64,000 nucleotides of DNA. Source: Pseudoneurospora amorphoporcata (lineage: Eukaryota > Ascomycota > Sordariomycetes > Sordariales > Sordariaceae). The translations under genes were made by a program, and so were the position numbers. The notes below the pieces were generated by a model. That model saw nothing but the letters and a program-made list of their open reading frames with translations, was not told the origin of the DNA and did no database searches. How positions within the stretch are numbered: position 1 is the first letter of the stretch; each line of letters starts with the position of its first letter. Location: positions 124,001 to 188,000 of the forward strand of contig MU859073.1 of the NCBI GenBank assembly GCA_033297205.1. Direction: 5' to 3'. Shown here piece by piece: positions 1 to 10,892 of the stretch.

Positions 1-689
1 GCTCCTACCGCGTCTTCAACACCGGGGCATACAACACCTCACACGGCATCGAATCCGGTTTTTCGTACGGCATCTTGGACACCGAGTACCAATACAAGCG
101 TCCCGAGTCCGCCGCCACCAATGGCGCAGTCTACTGGGATCCCGAGTTACATCCCGCCTCGTCAGGCCAGGACCTGCTCGAGCAGATGGATTTCCCGCTT
201 GTCTCGGTCGCGCTAGCCTACGACCCCGTCGCCACGCCCTTGGACATGGTCAAGTTCCAACTTGTCTTTGACGCTTTGCCGCTGTTCCCCAAGTTGGTCA
301 GCATCACGGAAGCGCACGATATCCGCCCGCCCGAGGAGCGCAAACCCAAGGAAGTAGGCGAGTGTCTGTTTAGATGTGGGACGGCGACGAGGGCGGATTA
401 TGAAGGAAAGGGACTGGCGAGGGCGTTGGCGGCGCACTTGATGACTGAGGCGAAGAAGGCGGGGTTCAAGGCCACGCAGGTCGGGACGGTGAATAATCGG
501 TTGAATGCGATTTGGGAAAGGGTTCCGGGACAGGTGAGAGGAGTGGAAGGGGCAAAGAGTAGGGTGGTAAGTGTGGTGGATTTGGAGACGTATGAAGAGG
601 AGGAGGTGAGGGAGGATGGGAAGGTGAGAAAGGTCAATCCGTTTTTGGGGGCGAAGGTGGTGAGGAAGTGTATTTATGTTACTCTTTGA
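1..689 (+). CDS. GNAT-fold acetyltransferase-like protein, 5' truncated
   Basis: Open from the left edge in the frame whose first full codon is at base 3; the start codon lies outside the window. About 228 residues are visible. The central part has the GNAT acetyl-CoA motif A pattern (YEGKGLARAL, then a helix and TQVGTVNNRLNAIW), as expected for transfer of an acetyl group from acetyl-CoA to an amine. The N-terminal part (YQYKRPESAATNGAVYWD) and the acidic Glu-rich tail near the C-terminus look like a fungal-specific version. No signal peptide or membrane segment is visible in the part seen. The substrate cannot be told. The frame at 75 begins with TTG, so that is not a start. Confidence 0.72.
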   Translation, partial: SYRVFNTGAYNTSHGIESGFSYGILDTEYQYKRPESAATNGAVYWDPELHPASSGQDLLEQMDFPLVSVALAYDPVATPLDMVKFQLVFDALPLFPKLVSITEAHDIRPPEERKPKEVGECLFRCGTATRADYEGKGLARALAAHLMTEAKKAGFKATQVGTVNNRLNAIWERVPGQVRGVEGAKSRVVSVVDLETYEEEEVREDGKVRKVNPFLGAKVVRKCIYVTL

Positions 690-1331
690 GTAAGGAGGGT
701 AGGAGATGGTGGAGTATTTGCTTTGAGAGTGTCACAAAACGGATTGGGACTGGGGGAAAAAGCGACTGATCGTAGGAGTATCCGGTCCGAAAGGTCATGC
801 AACACAGCAGGGTTGCGGGTTCAGGACGGTTTGACATACTTAGGTCTCATTTGACCTAACAAGTTACTGTACATGATGGTTGACAATAGGTACGCACGTA
901 CGTACCGAGTATCGAGAGTGATACATAAAAGCACAGGCTATGTGCTAAAGCGCAACAGCCAGGGATGCTCGAACAGACATCGTCCTCCTTTGAGGGTATA
1001 ACCCCAAACTCCAGCCAGATGATACTAAGCGCCACAATGGTACCTGAGCTGACAGGTAATGAAGCAACACCAGAGAGCAATGTGCAGTGCCATCTCTCAA
1101 CGGGCAGCCAACCGTGTCGGAACATGGTGGGCTCTCATATTGGCCTTTGGTCCCGTTCTCGCATGTGGGCTTCTGACCCCTAAGCTCGAAGCTCTTCCGT
1201 CGTCGATACTGGTACAAGACTTTCCCACCTAGCTTAATTGACTTCACTTCCCATTCAGACAATGTTGGTTTTGGGCGTTCAGAGGTCCCTTGTTTGCCGT
1301 ATGTTATGTCCAACACATATTCCCTTCCACT
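690..1331. other. Intergenic, between convergent genes
   Basis: About 640 bases between two convergent stop codons (689 and 1332). Short open frames here lack recognisable domains and have no partner exons. Nothing else is supported. Confidence 0.5.
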
Positions 1332-2690
1332 CTACAAGTTCATCATATGAACCTGCCTTACCAACTGATTAATCTCCCTCGGCTGAAACTCGGGCTCATA
1401 CCTTCCCGCATGGCCCAGATCCTCAGCCGGGATTGGCACTGGGTATTCCGGTCCCTGTTGTTCTGCGTGTGCCTCCACCGATTCCGCATCATCAGTACCA
1501 TGACCGTCAGTAGTACCGACAGTATTCATACTCCTCGCAAACTCCTCATAAGCCTTTCTCGCCTCGTTCCTATCCTCCTCCCTAAACCTCTCCACAATTC
1601 CCTCCACCACCCTCTCCACCTCCTCTCTCCCGCCCCTCCACCACTCCAACAGCCTTCCCTCCGCCCTGACCAGCCTCGTCTTAACCTCATTTTCTACACA
1701 AGTCCCCACGCCCAAGATCTTCTCTTCCCTACACTCCCCACAAACCATAGGTACCGCTCTTTCCTGTTTAGCCCTCTCCCTCGCCTCCCTCTGCAATCCC
1801 ATCAGAAACCGCATCCGTTCCACCTCAAAGTGTCCTGACCTTAGCGCACGGAACCAAGCACCCAGGAACCCCATCCTGTTCCAGGCGGCGTCTGATATCT
1901 CGGGCGTAGCCAAGGCGCGCAGGAGGGGAGTATCCATGCGTCGCCAGAGCTCGTTGTCGTCTTTTTCTACGCCGTGACCGCCACCGCCTTCTTCGTCTTC
2001 GTCTTCGTTTTCGGTGGCGAAAGACTCGATGAACTCGCGGATTGACATACCGAGGGCGATCTGCTTGAGGGAGAGCATGTTTTGAGGAGCTTCGGGGTCG
2101 GAGGAGCCGGCGAGGAAGGAACCGAGCGGGATGCGTTCGAGGTGCGTGGAGAGGACGTGTTTGCAGAGGGTCGGTGGGTTGAGAGGGGATAATCCTGCTC
2201 CGTTGGAAGAGTTGGAATGAGGGGAGGTAGGAAAGCTGCTGCTGCTGCTGCTGCTGCTACCACCGCCGCCGCCGCTTTCGCGGATGTGGTCGCGTATGAA
2301 GGTCAGGCGGCGGGTGGACACTTGGGTTTGTAAAGTGCTGGTTTGGATGAGTAGGTTGCTGTCGGGGCCGTAGATCTCGTTCCAGGTGAGGGCGTGGTCG
2401 AGCGCGACGTGTTGGTGGTGGGATTCGGTGAGTTGAGGGGGGATATCCAGGTGGAGCTCGATGGAGGTGAGGAGCTCGGCCTGGGTTTGTTGAGAGCGCA
2501 GCGAGGATTCGATGTGCGACAGATACTGGTCGGCGCGGTCTTGGAGTTCAAGGAAGGCGGCGATGAGCTGGCTTTTGCTCATTGAGAGAAGCTCGGCGCG
2601 CACAAGATTTGGCTCGCGAGGGGCTTCATCCACGGAGCGGTCAAAGTCGTGCGATAATAGCAGATGCTGGGTCTCGGGTGGGAGAGGCAT
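1332..2690 (-). CDS. Uncharacterised fungal protein with poly-Ser/Gly tract
   Basis: Single-exon frame of 452 residues, starting MPLPPETQHLLL. I do not recognise a family. Residues about 35-75 look helical (SQLIAAFLELQDRADQYLSHI). A Gly then Ser homopolymer follows near 140-152, encoded by a CTG/CAG-type microsatellite. An acidic Glu/Asp stretch with GGGG lies near 230, and a charged helical region rich in Arg and Glu lies at about 290-390 with a possible metal pair (CGEC...C). No signal peptide or membrane span, so probably cytosolic or nuclear. The length, composition and single frame support a real gene; the function is unknown. Confidence 0.7.
   Translation of the reverse strand: MPLPPETQHLLLSHDFDRSVDEAPREPNLVRAELLSMSKSQLIAAFLELQDRADQYLSHIESSLRSQQTQAELLTSIELHLDIPPQLTESHHQHVALDHALTWNEIYGPDSNLLIQTSTLQTQVSTRRLTFIRDHIRESGGGGGSSSSSSSSFPTSPHSNSSNGAGLSPLNPPTLCKHVLSTHLERIPLGSFLAGSSDPEAPQNMLSLKQIALGMSIREFIESFATENEDEDEEGGGGHGVEKDDNELWRRMDTPLLRALATPEISDAAWNRMGFLGAWFRALRSGHFEVERMRFLMGLQREARERAKQERAVPMVCGECREEKILGVGTCVENEVKTRLVRAEGRLLEWWRGGREEVERVVEGIVERFREEDRNEARKAYEEFARSMNTVGTTDGHGTDDAESVEAHAEQQGPEYPVPIPAEDLGHAGRYEPEFQPREINQLVRQVHMMNL
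2237..2260. repeat. CTG trinucleotide microsatellite inside a coding region
   Basis: Near-perfect run of CTG units on the plus strand. On the minus strand it encodes the poly-Ser tract of the 452-residue protein, next to a GGN run encoding poly-Gly. Such tracts vary in length between strains. Confidence 0.8.
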
Positions 2691-3169
2691 CTTTGCGTTG
2701 TTCCGGCGCGATAAACGTCGTCTTGAACGTCAGTTGATGAGTCCTGCGCGGGGTAGCGATGATACCAGGCAAATGGTGGACGGGAAGGGGAATACACTGA
2801 GGTGTTAGTTTGCTGGTCACCTTGTTGGCTGGTCACCTTGTTGGCGCTTTGGTTTGTTGAAACGGGTAAGGATTGCTTCAAGGGAGATGGGTTGCAACTT
2901 TGTTGTAGCATTCGCCATTTCACCCTGCTTCCAGGTTGCGCTGACAGACAATAACAAGTGAATGGTAAGTTGGAAGAAGGTACGCGAAGAGAACCCGAAA
3001 CGCGCAGAGGCTCCCGGTATCGTGGTAAATAACGGTCTCCAGATACCAGCACGTGGAAGGTACGGGCACTACTCACCAAACTCGGGCGCCGCCGACCAGT
3101 CGACCACAAGCTCATCACCGAAACTCAGACCTCTTCGGCGGCAGTACTCGGTGGTAGGTCCTGCAAGGC
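2691..3169. other. Intergenic with a 16-bp tandem duplication
   Basis: No supported gene. At 2812-2843 a 16-base unit (GCTGGTCACCTTGTTG) occurs twice head to tail, upstream of the 452-residue gene on the minus strand and so inside its probable promoter or 5' leader. Short frames here have no recognisable domain. Confidence 0.5.
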
Positions 3170-3892
3170 TCACGCGGCAAACCATGCTGAAAACCAAAGC
3201 ACAGCCTGATCCTCAGACTTGTCTCCCCTCTCCTTCTGCAACGGATCCTCCCGATCTCCTCTCACAGCGAACCCGTGCTTGGCTCCCGGATACACCACAA
3301 CCTCATGCATATTCGGCATAGTCAGCTTATCTGCTCCCTGTGCCTCCCTCGACGACGTACGGTTCTTGTCCTTCAGAATTCTTTGCACCTCCTTCATCTT
3401 CTCCGTCCCCATAAACGAATCATTCTCCCCGTTCGCCAAGCTGAGCGGCAGCTGTACTTGTTCGATATGCTTGGGCAACTTGAGCATCGACGGATGGGCA
3501 GTGAACGCACAGTCAATCAGCGGGACCTTGTTTCCACCGTCCAAGGTAACCCAGTTGTCGGGATTCTGAGTGTTGGTAAGGCCGACAGCATATAGACCAC
3601 CCCAGCAGAACCCAGCAACGCCGACCTTGGGAGGTGTACCCTGGGCCGTCGGGGACGTACACAATACACGGGACACGTTTTGCGTATGAATCGGCTAGGG
3701 CGCGGGTGTTGCGGAGGGACCACCCGAAGGCATCGGTACGGTAATGAGGACTACCGTGCCTAGCGGTTTGGTGTGCCACTCTGGGGTCGCCATGTATGTG
3801 GGAAGTCCGTGGATGACATGCTCGTGGCCGGTGGGGATGACGTCGCCGCGGAGGGTTCCTTTGAAGCAGTCGGCACAAACGGGGATGGACAT
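3170..3892 (-). pseudogene. Dienelactone hydrolase family gene, frameshifted and internally deleted
   Basis: Starts at 3892 (MSIPVCADCFKGTLRGD) and ends at 3170. The parts match a fungal dienelactone hydrolase, an alpha/beta hydrolase that opens lactones in aromatic catabolism. The N-terminal piece runs to GTVVLIT; the next piece (DAFGWSLRNTRALADSYAK) is in another frame because TACCG is tandemly repeated at 3734-3743, adding five bases. After CIVYVPD the frame shifts again and goes straight to VGVAGFCWGG. Family members usually have some tens of residues between these points, so part of the middle is missing. The C-terminal piece keeps the expected triad (Cys in GFCWGG, Asp in GENDSF, His in KHGFAV). 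A 22-base intron would be needed to rescue the second shift, which is too short. I call it a recent pseudogene; an assembly error is the alternative. Confidence 0.75.
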
Positions 3893-4209
3893 TGCGGCTG
3901 TATGATCTCAAGGCATATGGTACAGTGAGGGAGAAAGAGGCATCATGATTCCATGGAACATTGGTGTCTTTCCCTTGTTCAAGCTGTCATGTCGTTGAAA
4001 AGGTTGAAAGCGGGGAATCAACGCAGGAATAGGAAGTGCTACATGACGATGGGGTTAGGGTTACCTATGCTCCTAAAAATGCACTTGCAGCACCGCCCGT
4101 CCAGTGGAAGGAAGAGACGAACTTAATCAACCAAAAAGTCACAACACCACAACATGACCAAAGACGACAAAAAAAGACAACAATCATGAGCTTCATGGAG
4201 CTCCTCTCT
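3893..4209. other. Intergenic upstream of the hydrolase relic
   Basis: No gene seen. Contains one short telomere-like string (GGGGTTAGGGTTA) at 4051-4063, fewer than two full units. Confidence 0.5.
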
Positions 4210-4281
4210 TGCCCACAGCCAGAATCGAACTGACGACCTCATCATTACTAGTGATGCGCTCTACCACTGAGCCATGCGGGC
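4210..4281 (-). tRNA. tRNA-Thr (anticodon AGT)
   Basis: Complete 72-nt cloverleaf on the minus strand including an A discriminator base. Acceptor GCCCGCA pairs with TGTGGGC (one G-T pair), the D arm is GCTC/GAGC, and the anticodon stem CATCA/TGATG encloses the loop CTAGTAA, giving anticodon AGT. The T arm is GTCAG TTCGATT CTGGC. There is no intron and no encoded CCA, as usual for eukaryotic nuclear genes. Confidence 0.93.
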
Positions 4282-6568
4282 TTTGATGGTTATCCTGGCC
4301 TCGGAGATGGGCTTATATCCCTCATTCTCCACCGGGTCCGGAGCCACCACTAGGCCGGCGAAGACGAGAGCATCACGCCCCGGACCGAAGATGATGACGA
4401 GACAAAAGCAAGACTTGGATGGCACAACCATCGTTGCTTGAATGTTGTCTTCACTCCTCCGAACGCCGAGGTTTCTGTCTCCTGCACAAAGCGTGGGATG
4501 GAGAAAGGAGATGGGACCGGCCAATGAAAAACAAGGATTCATCTCCCTTTTTGTCAGTCTTGGCTTATATGATCCAGTAAGTAAGGTCGATGAAAATGAT
4601 ATTAATGATGGAAATGGAAATAGAAACAAAGGCGATGCTTATCTCAGTGCTCAGACCTGCTTTCGTTTTTGGGCAGGGGGATAGCGGGCATTGAATCTTT
4701 CCAATGTTTCTAGATTGTGGTTCGTGCATCGTTTCTTTCATTGTATTGACGGTATTGATTGAGAACGCCTAAAAAAGAGGTCTGAGTTCTCGATGCGCTC
4801 TCTATAGTAATCGACAAACAAATACCCAAAGTCTATGTAGAAATTTGGCTTCACTTCTAAATAGCCGCATCACTACAAGACATATTGGCAAATACAAAGA
4901 TGTACGGAAGTAGAGAATTGCATAGCGATCATCATAGTGTAATTCATTTTTTGTCAATGTGCTTAAAAGTATAACTTCTATCGTCGAGGGGGTGAAAACG
5001 ATAATTATCAGAAAATAGGTCGCGACCATGGTGATCAACATTGGCACTTTTTTTCATCCAAACTTTTTGAAAATTTTCATATATAATCTGTAAAGCATTT
5101 TTAAGTCCCAAGTGTATCTGTTTTGGTAATACGATAAAATTTGGTAAAGTTATAAAGTAGTGATTGGTAATGCCTATGTTTATGGATTGTTAAGGGGGGT
5201 GCATCATGAACTCAGACCTTTAGGGCACATGTCAAAAATATTACCCAACACAGTAGTCATGGCATTTTATCGATAAATTAAATTGTGTAATCTGGGTCTG
5301 AGTGCTAAGATAAGGCGATGCGTTAGGTTGTTCCCGCTGTAAGCGCTAACCCACTAACAAATACTTCCAAGCCACTCCCGTGTCCTGCAGAAGTCGGCCG
5401 CTATGCCACTGCGCCTCACTGACCCGGGCCGCAACAACTCGGCCATAGCGAGACGAGTCGGCATGTCCCGTTCGTCCCCTCCCCCGCATTTCTTGCCGCA
5501 CCTCCATTACGATTCCGATACCGTCGAAACGTCACATTTCACTTCCAACCAAGCTTCGTTGCCAAACACGCCCTTGTTCTTTTTTTTGGATCCGAATGCG
5601 CATGCGGGAAAAAACCATCGACCTCTTCACTGTTGTGGCCTGATGCACGTTGCTGACCAACTACGGAATCGCCCAACTCACTCACTGTAACCGAAAGAAC
5701 CTCTAGGGCTGATGCGATTAACGGATGCAGGGTGCTTGTTAGCGTCGAAACAGGGGTTCAGGGAGTGAAGATGTGAAGAAACCTCAGGCGGGAACTTCGA
5801 TGGAACGGCTGGCTGGACTCTCATCATCACCAACGGCATATGATCTGAACACTTCACTTCGGCGACGGGACCAACATGTATTTCCTTATCGATATTGACA
5901 GGAACAGACGTTCCGGCGGGAGCCTCCGAAGCGTCATGGAAATATTCAAGGCAACCGATGAGATCACCAGACCTACTACGGAATTACCATTTACCACGGA
6001 ACCGGAGGAGGTCCGCTTACCTGCATGTGCTGCTTCACGGGGCCGAGACATGATTGAATGCTCCTGCTGCCTCGTCTGGAATTCCCATTGTTATACGAAT
6101 TCTGGACTGACCGAACTGACAGCTCGTACGGACTACGAAAATACCTGTAGGTATCTGTCTGTTGTTTGATGCACGTGGTGGCAGTTAGAGACATGTTTGT
6201 GTGACCTTCTGTTTTGGCACTAAGTATGTATTGGGACTGGAAAGATAATGAAAAGTGAGTTGGCAGTAAGACCAAGGTCGGGAGTGTCGAAAGTATTGAG
6301 AGCTGAAAGATACACATCTGCATGTGAGCAATCAGCAATCGCATTGAAAGACTTCGGCTTTAAGGTTGCACAAGGGTAAAAAGTATCGGATAAGATGCAC
6401 GAGCTCATTATTCTAAGCTTTAATAACCATAGGAGTGACAGTCCATTACACTTGCATTCTTCTTCCTTCTTCAAGCCAAGGGCGACCTCCCCTCTAGCTA
6501 TCCATGCAGTTTCTTCTCATATCCTCATGGTCATGCGAATTCAGTTCATCCATCCCTGCTCCAGTCCC
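4282..6568. other. Gene-free region with an AT-rich island
   Basis: No gene model is supported on either strand. Bases about 4690-5300 are clearly more AT-rich than the surroundings, with many TpA steps and stops in all frames, which suits an old mutated repeat or relaxed intergenic sequence. Frames at 5403-5690 and 5876-6169 have no recognisable domain. Confidence 0.45.
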
Positions 6569-7107
6569 TTAGGTACAGGCAGTGCAAGTGCGGCACGAGA
6601 TGTAGTGAGCCGCGTGACCAGCATCCTGGCCGCCATTGTAGTTGTACAAGTTGCTCTCACCTGGGTAGGTGAGGATGGCGAGGCCGGAGCCGGTGCAGTC
6701 TCCGTTGCTGTAGTATTGGTATTAGACTCCGTGCATACTAGTAAGGTACAAAAATATAAAGACGTGGGCACATACGCAAAGAGGCGGCAGATAGCGCCGG
6801 TATCGGGGCTAGCAGAGCCAATGTGGCCATCATAGGCGGAGGGAAGCTTGGTGCAGGTGCCGCTGGTGCCGAGGCTCAGGACCTCGCACGTGTTTTGCCA
6901 GTTGGAGCCGGTGCAGACGTAGACCTAGAGTGGGAAGGCAATTGTGAGCTTTTCAGGACTTTTTGATGTGATTTGAGGAAAAGGTAAGGGACTAACATTG
7001 CCGGGAGTGCGAGCGACGAGAGCAGGGTGCTCAGCCGAGGCGGGAACGGCGAGGACAGGGGAGAGGACGGAGAGGAGGGAGATGGTGATGGCGAGGATGG
7101 ACTGCAT
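6569..7107 (-). CDS. Small secreted protein with eight cysteines
   Basis: Spliced by eye into three exons: 7107-6997, 6924-6776 and 6707-6569. The introns (72 and 68 bp) both run GT...AG. The product is 132 residues with a signal peptide (MQSILAITISLLSVLSPVLA) followed by a short propeptide-like stretch ending in VARTPGN. The mature part has eight Cys (YVCTGSNWQNTCEV, GTCTK, AICRLF, NGDCTG, YISCRTCTACT), which suggests four disulfides. No catalytic motif is seen. It is likely extracellular. Size, Cys content and signal peptide resemble fungal effector-like or antimicrobial-like small secreted proteins, but I cannot assign a named family. A TATA box lies about 160 bp upstream. Confidence 0.82.
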
Positions 7108-7265
7108 TTTGGTGGTGGTTGGTTGGTTTGGTTTGGTTGGGATGTTGAGAGCTGAAGAGTTGATGAGAGATGAGAGTTGAGAGTTGAGTAGAAGATGTTG
7201 TGATAAAGGCTGTTGATGTCGTGATGAGTTGAGATAGATGCTTCGATGAAGGGAAATGTGTCGAT

Positions 7266-7272
7266 CTTTATA
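7266..7272 (-). promoter_or_regulatory. TATA box of the small secreted protein gene
   Basis: TATAAAG on the minus strand, about 160 bp before the start codon at 7107. Confidence 0.55.
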
Positions 7273-8513
7273 CTCGAAGAGCTCGGTCGATGCCTCTTGG
7301 TCTTTCCCAACATCACAAAGCTACCTTATCGTCGGAGCTAAACATAGGTAGCTACGATGTCCACGACACGAAGCATCACTCATCAACCATACCATCTCCG
7401 CTACCTAATTCACACTGCATAGCTTCAGTCACAGTCGTCATGATGGTCATGACCCCAATGAGACCCGACTCCAGAGTGTGCCGGATCTGGATGGTAGCAC
7501 GATCTCACATTCGGCTACAAACTGCAATGACATGCAAAAAGTGAAGCATGGAGTATACGAACTGATGATACCTCGAAACTCGTACTGCACCCTTACTCAG
7601 GCAGTCAAACCACGTTTGGTTGCTAGTCCAGGAGCGGGGTTAGTAATCCCTTTAAGGACCCTGTAGATCAGAAGACCAAGGGGATTGTCTGGCAGACAGC
7701 AAACGTTACTCTGCTTTCCTCTGGTATGTAGACTTGAGGTTCAAAAAGATGTTCTTTTAGTGACATTGTAGGTGGATGAATGGTGCGTTTTCCATTGTAG
7801 CTTTGTGAGGTGCCCTTATGATTCTTAGCGGTGCCTTTTCTTAGCCGCCAAAGGAATCCATTGGGAAACGTATCCCGCCTGTATCCCAGCCACGATTTGG
7901 ATTGTTACATGGATGAAACACGAGGTTACCAAGCCGTCCTCTCGTGTCGTGGCTAGTCGTATGTCAACAGCCGCTATCATTGGTGGGTATGAGCGAATGG
8001 CAAACACCTATAGATATTGAATTCCGAAAAGGCACCAACGAGCCGACGACAACAATGAAATTAGTGAGATCCAGAAGATCGTATCTCGACTTTATGAAGG
8101 AGGCATCTTGGGCAACGACCATTTGCATCCAAGATCAACGCAGCGGAGAAGAGAAGCTAGGTCCTAATTAGGACAGAAACTTGTGGGTATCATATCGCTA
8201 TCTAGCGCTGACTGCGCAGAGGAGTGACGATGTGGATCTTGAGACATGCTAAGAGACCGGGGATTCTAGGGCAACACGGCTGAACATGGCCAGTGCTGAA
8301 GGATTCAATTCCTTCCTCTGATCTTCATGTTGCTGACTATTGCACTTCAATAGTCCTCCCCTTTTTCGGTCAACATAGCGAGGGACAGGATACCTTGGTA
8401 AGCCGCAAGAGGGCGGTGGATCGTGGATACGGCTCTTTCGTCGTTCAACTGCCATGATCTTGCACGACCCCCTCGAGCAGTTTCTTTACTGCTTTTGCCA
8501 AACGACCCTCTAA
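7273..8513. other. Intergenic, no gene seen
   Basis: About 1.2 kb between the promoter of the small secreted protein gene and the 3' end of the SnoaL-like gene. Only short frames without domains. Confidence 0.5.
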
Positions 8514-9758
8514 TTAGAAATCGAGTTGCGATCTGAAATCCTCCCAGTCAACAACCGTCAAGACATGCGAGATCTTTCCCTGCTCGAGCCAGTAAAAGGC
8601 ATGCTCAGCGAAATGTACACGGCGTCCATTAGGCATACCACCGCCAAACGGTTTGATGGGCAACCCGGCGAACTCGATACGGACAGCAACCTGCTGCTTT
8701 GCCTCGTCAATGAGAACGGTCCGTGGGACAAACTGGAGGCCGGAAATAGCGTCAAACGCATTCTCCATCAGCTGACCATAATCGTTCAGAGCCATCTCAG
8801 CACCATTCCAGACCACGGTTCCCTGGCAGAACTGGTGCAAGTCTTGTTGCATTGTTTTCCCGTTGATACACGCGATGTAGTCCTCATAGAATTGCCGTAG
8901 ATCGATGGACGAAGGAGGCGGCGGCGGCCTGAAGTTGGGAACCGGCACGACGTTGGGTGATTGCCGGCGCTTCTCGGCTCCGTCCACAATGTCTTGAATC
9001 TCACTAATCTTTTCGTCGGTGAAGTAGACGAACATGTGTCGCGTGTATTCCGTCTGCCTTCTTTGTGACGAGGCCGTGTAGGGCCTTTGTACGATAGAGT
9101 CCTTGACTTTCAGCCTCGCTGCCACGGGTTCTCCTTCTTCGGGCGTTCCGGCAATAAGAATGACGATGTCCATTTGGGTGTTGGATCTGCGCGAGAATTC
9201 CTCCTTGAAGGTTTCGACGAGGTGGTACAATGAGATGTCTTCCTTGTTGTACGTAATGGTGCTCTGGACTTCATCGCTTAGGAAGCTCCATTGACGGCGG
9301 TTAATGCGGTCAATAAAGGATCTGAAGCGGAGTTTGTTGTCGACTTCGGTTGGCGGATTAAGGGTGGTGACGGTACCTTCCGAATCGAAGGACGAACTTG
9401 GCATGGGGAGAGAATCCGAGAACGAAGGCGTATTGAACGCGGACGGGCCAAACTGTTCCAGCATTCTCGCGCGTCTGGCGGCAGCACTATTGAGCTCGGA
9501 CAGGCCGAGAAAAGAATTGTAGAAGACGGGATCCCGAAGTGGTTCGTCTGGACGAAAGGTCAAGGTGGCCGAGGGAATGTGCGAAGGCAGTGACGGATTG
9601 TTGAATGCATCTTGTGATGGCTCAGATTCATCATCACGCGCCAGCAAGAGCGCGTCTTCTTCCTGGCTGGTCGAGACCGAGATGAAGGACTGAGCTGCTT
9701 GTCCAGACACCGGTTCGTCCAACAGCGAGGGGTCTTCTGACGCGTATGAGGATGACAT
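8514..9758 (-). CDS. SnoaL/NTF2-like domain protein with disordered N-terminus
   Basis: Single exon, 414 residues, beginning MSSSYASEDPSLLDE. Residues 1-130 are Ser/Asp/Glu/Pro-rich and probably disordered. A segment near 140-245 may form a separate small domain. The C-terminal 130 residues follow the pattern of a SnoaL-like cone fold in fungal NTF2-like proteins: LRQFYEDYIACINGK, then LHQFCQGTVVWNG, MALNDYGQLMENAFDAISGL and a final HFAEHAFYWLEQGKISHV. Such domains bind small ligands or act as isomerases or cyclases; no active site can be named here. No signal peptide, so probably intracellular. Confidence 0.78.
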   Translation of the reverse strand: MSSSYASEDPSLLDEPVSGQAAQSFISVSTSQEEDALLLARDDESEPSQDAFNNPSLPSHIPSATLTFRPDEPLRDPVFYNSFLGLSELNSAAARRARMLEQFGPSAFNTPSFSDSLPMPSSSFDSEGTVTTLNPPTEVDNKLRFRSFIDRINRRQWSFLSDEVQSTITYNKEDISLYHLVETFKEEFSRRSNTQMDIVILIAGTPEEGEPVAARLKVKDSIVQRPYTASSQRRQTEYTRHMFVYFTDEKISEIQDIVDGAEKRRQSPNVVPVPNFRPPPPPSSIDLRQFYEDYIACINGKTMQQDLHQFCQGTVVWNGAEMALNDYGQLMENAFDAISGLQFVPRTVLIDEAKQQVAVRIEFAGLPIKPFGGGMPNGRRVHFAEHAFYWLEQGKISHVLTVVDWEDFRSQLDF

Positions 9759-10892
9759 GGTGGCCTGAGTCTGGTGCGTGTGGTGTGAAAGTCTAGACTT
9801 GGGAAAGTTGGGAGGAAGGGACGGAGGGACAAGGATGGGACTCGGAGCTCGAGAGGCAGAACAGTGACACGTTCAAACAACTGAAGACCCCGCTTCTGTC
9901 GCGCTTTCACGTGATGATAAGCTTGATGATAAGAAGTATGTCCGCCGCCGCGCGGCCCCACTTCCGGCTCTCTCCCTCCAGCAAACAGTCATCTTCCCCT
10001 TCCACTTCCACTTGTTCAAATTCCCAGCCTGACCGGCAACCTTCCAACCCTGAGTGTTCTCCCCTTCCCCTCAATCATACCAGGAATCTTTGCGTCAATT
10101 GACCCTTTTCATCCCCGATCGGACAGATACCCCGTCTCGCTGCTGAAGCTCTGTCATGGACTCGCCGGGACAATGGCATCGGAACACAAACACGATGGCT
10201 GCACTTCTTCGGCGACGTCGACTGCCGTGGCAAAACGTCAAAATCTGGTCCCACGCAAGACGACATTGTTATGGACACACGCCGTGAGTACCACGCTATC
10301 ACCAAGTCACGGCAGCGTTCCAGTGCGACGGTGACATGCTTCTGTTATTATTAAGGTAGCACCGAGTATCTCTACTATCTGTGCCCCCAGACGGACGAGT
10401 ACCACGCCGACTACAGGCCAAGGGAAAACGAAAAGGAACCAGAGTCATGATGCCTCTCTGCTCTAAACCGACAAGACCCCTGACAACAGCTCGAATGGAG
10501 ACAACAAGCCGCTATGACAGCAACAGATACACGAGAACAAGATTTGAGAGGACAATGTTCGACTCGAGCAAAAAAAAAAAGGAAGATTAAAAAACAGCGT
10601 CTTGCAAGACTTTTGCCCGTCCATCCGCTATGATGTTATCCGACACATTGGCAATCCATTCCAACACCAAACGCCATTGAACCACCCCAATGCATGATCA
10701 TAGAGGGATATATGACAGGAAATGAAATCAAAGACAAGCGTTGGACCTGGGTATAGTGTATGTGTTTCATCACCATTGTATACTGACCCTCCATATCCTT
10801 CTCTCCATTTTTTTTTTTCTCGTGGCCGTTTACCTTGACTTTCTCCACCAACCTCCTCTTTTTCAACCCGCACATGCCTCATCTACCATCTC
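9759..10892. other. Intergenic, no gene seen
   Basis: About 1.1 kb between the SnoaL-like gene start and the MFS gene stop, both on the minus strand. It includes short A and T runs (about 10567 and 10808). No domain-bearing frame. Confidence 0.5.

Noticed and set aside
3650..3672. Ultra-short intron rescuing the dienelactone hydrolase frame
   Set aside because: GTGTAC...CCCAG would be only about 22 bp, below any usual fungal intron, and would not restore the missing middle of the protein.
4051..4063. Telomere-like GGGGTTAGGGTTA
   Set aside because: Fewer than two TTAGGG units; expected by chance and not an interstitial telomere array.
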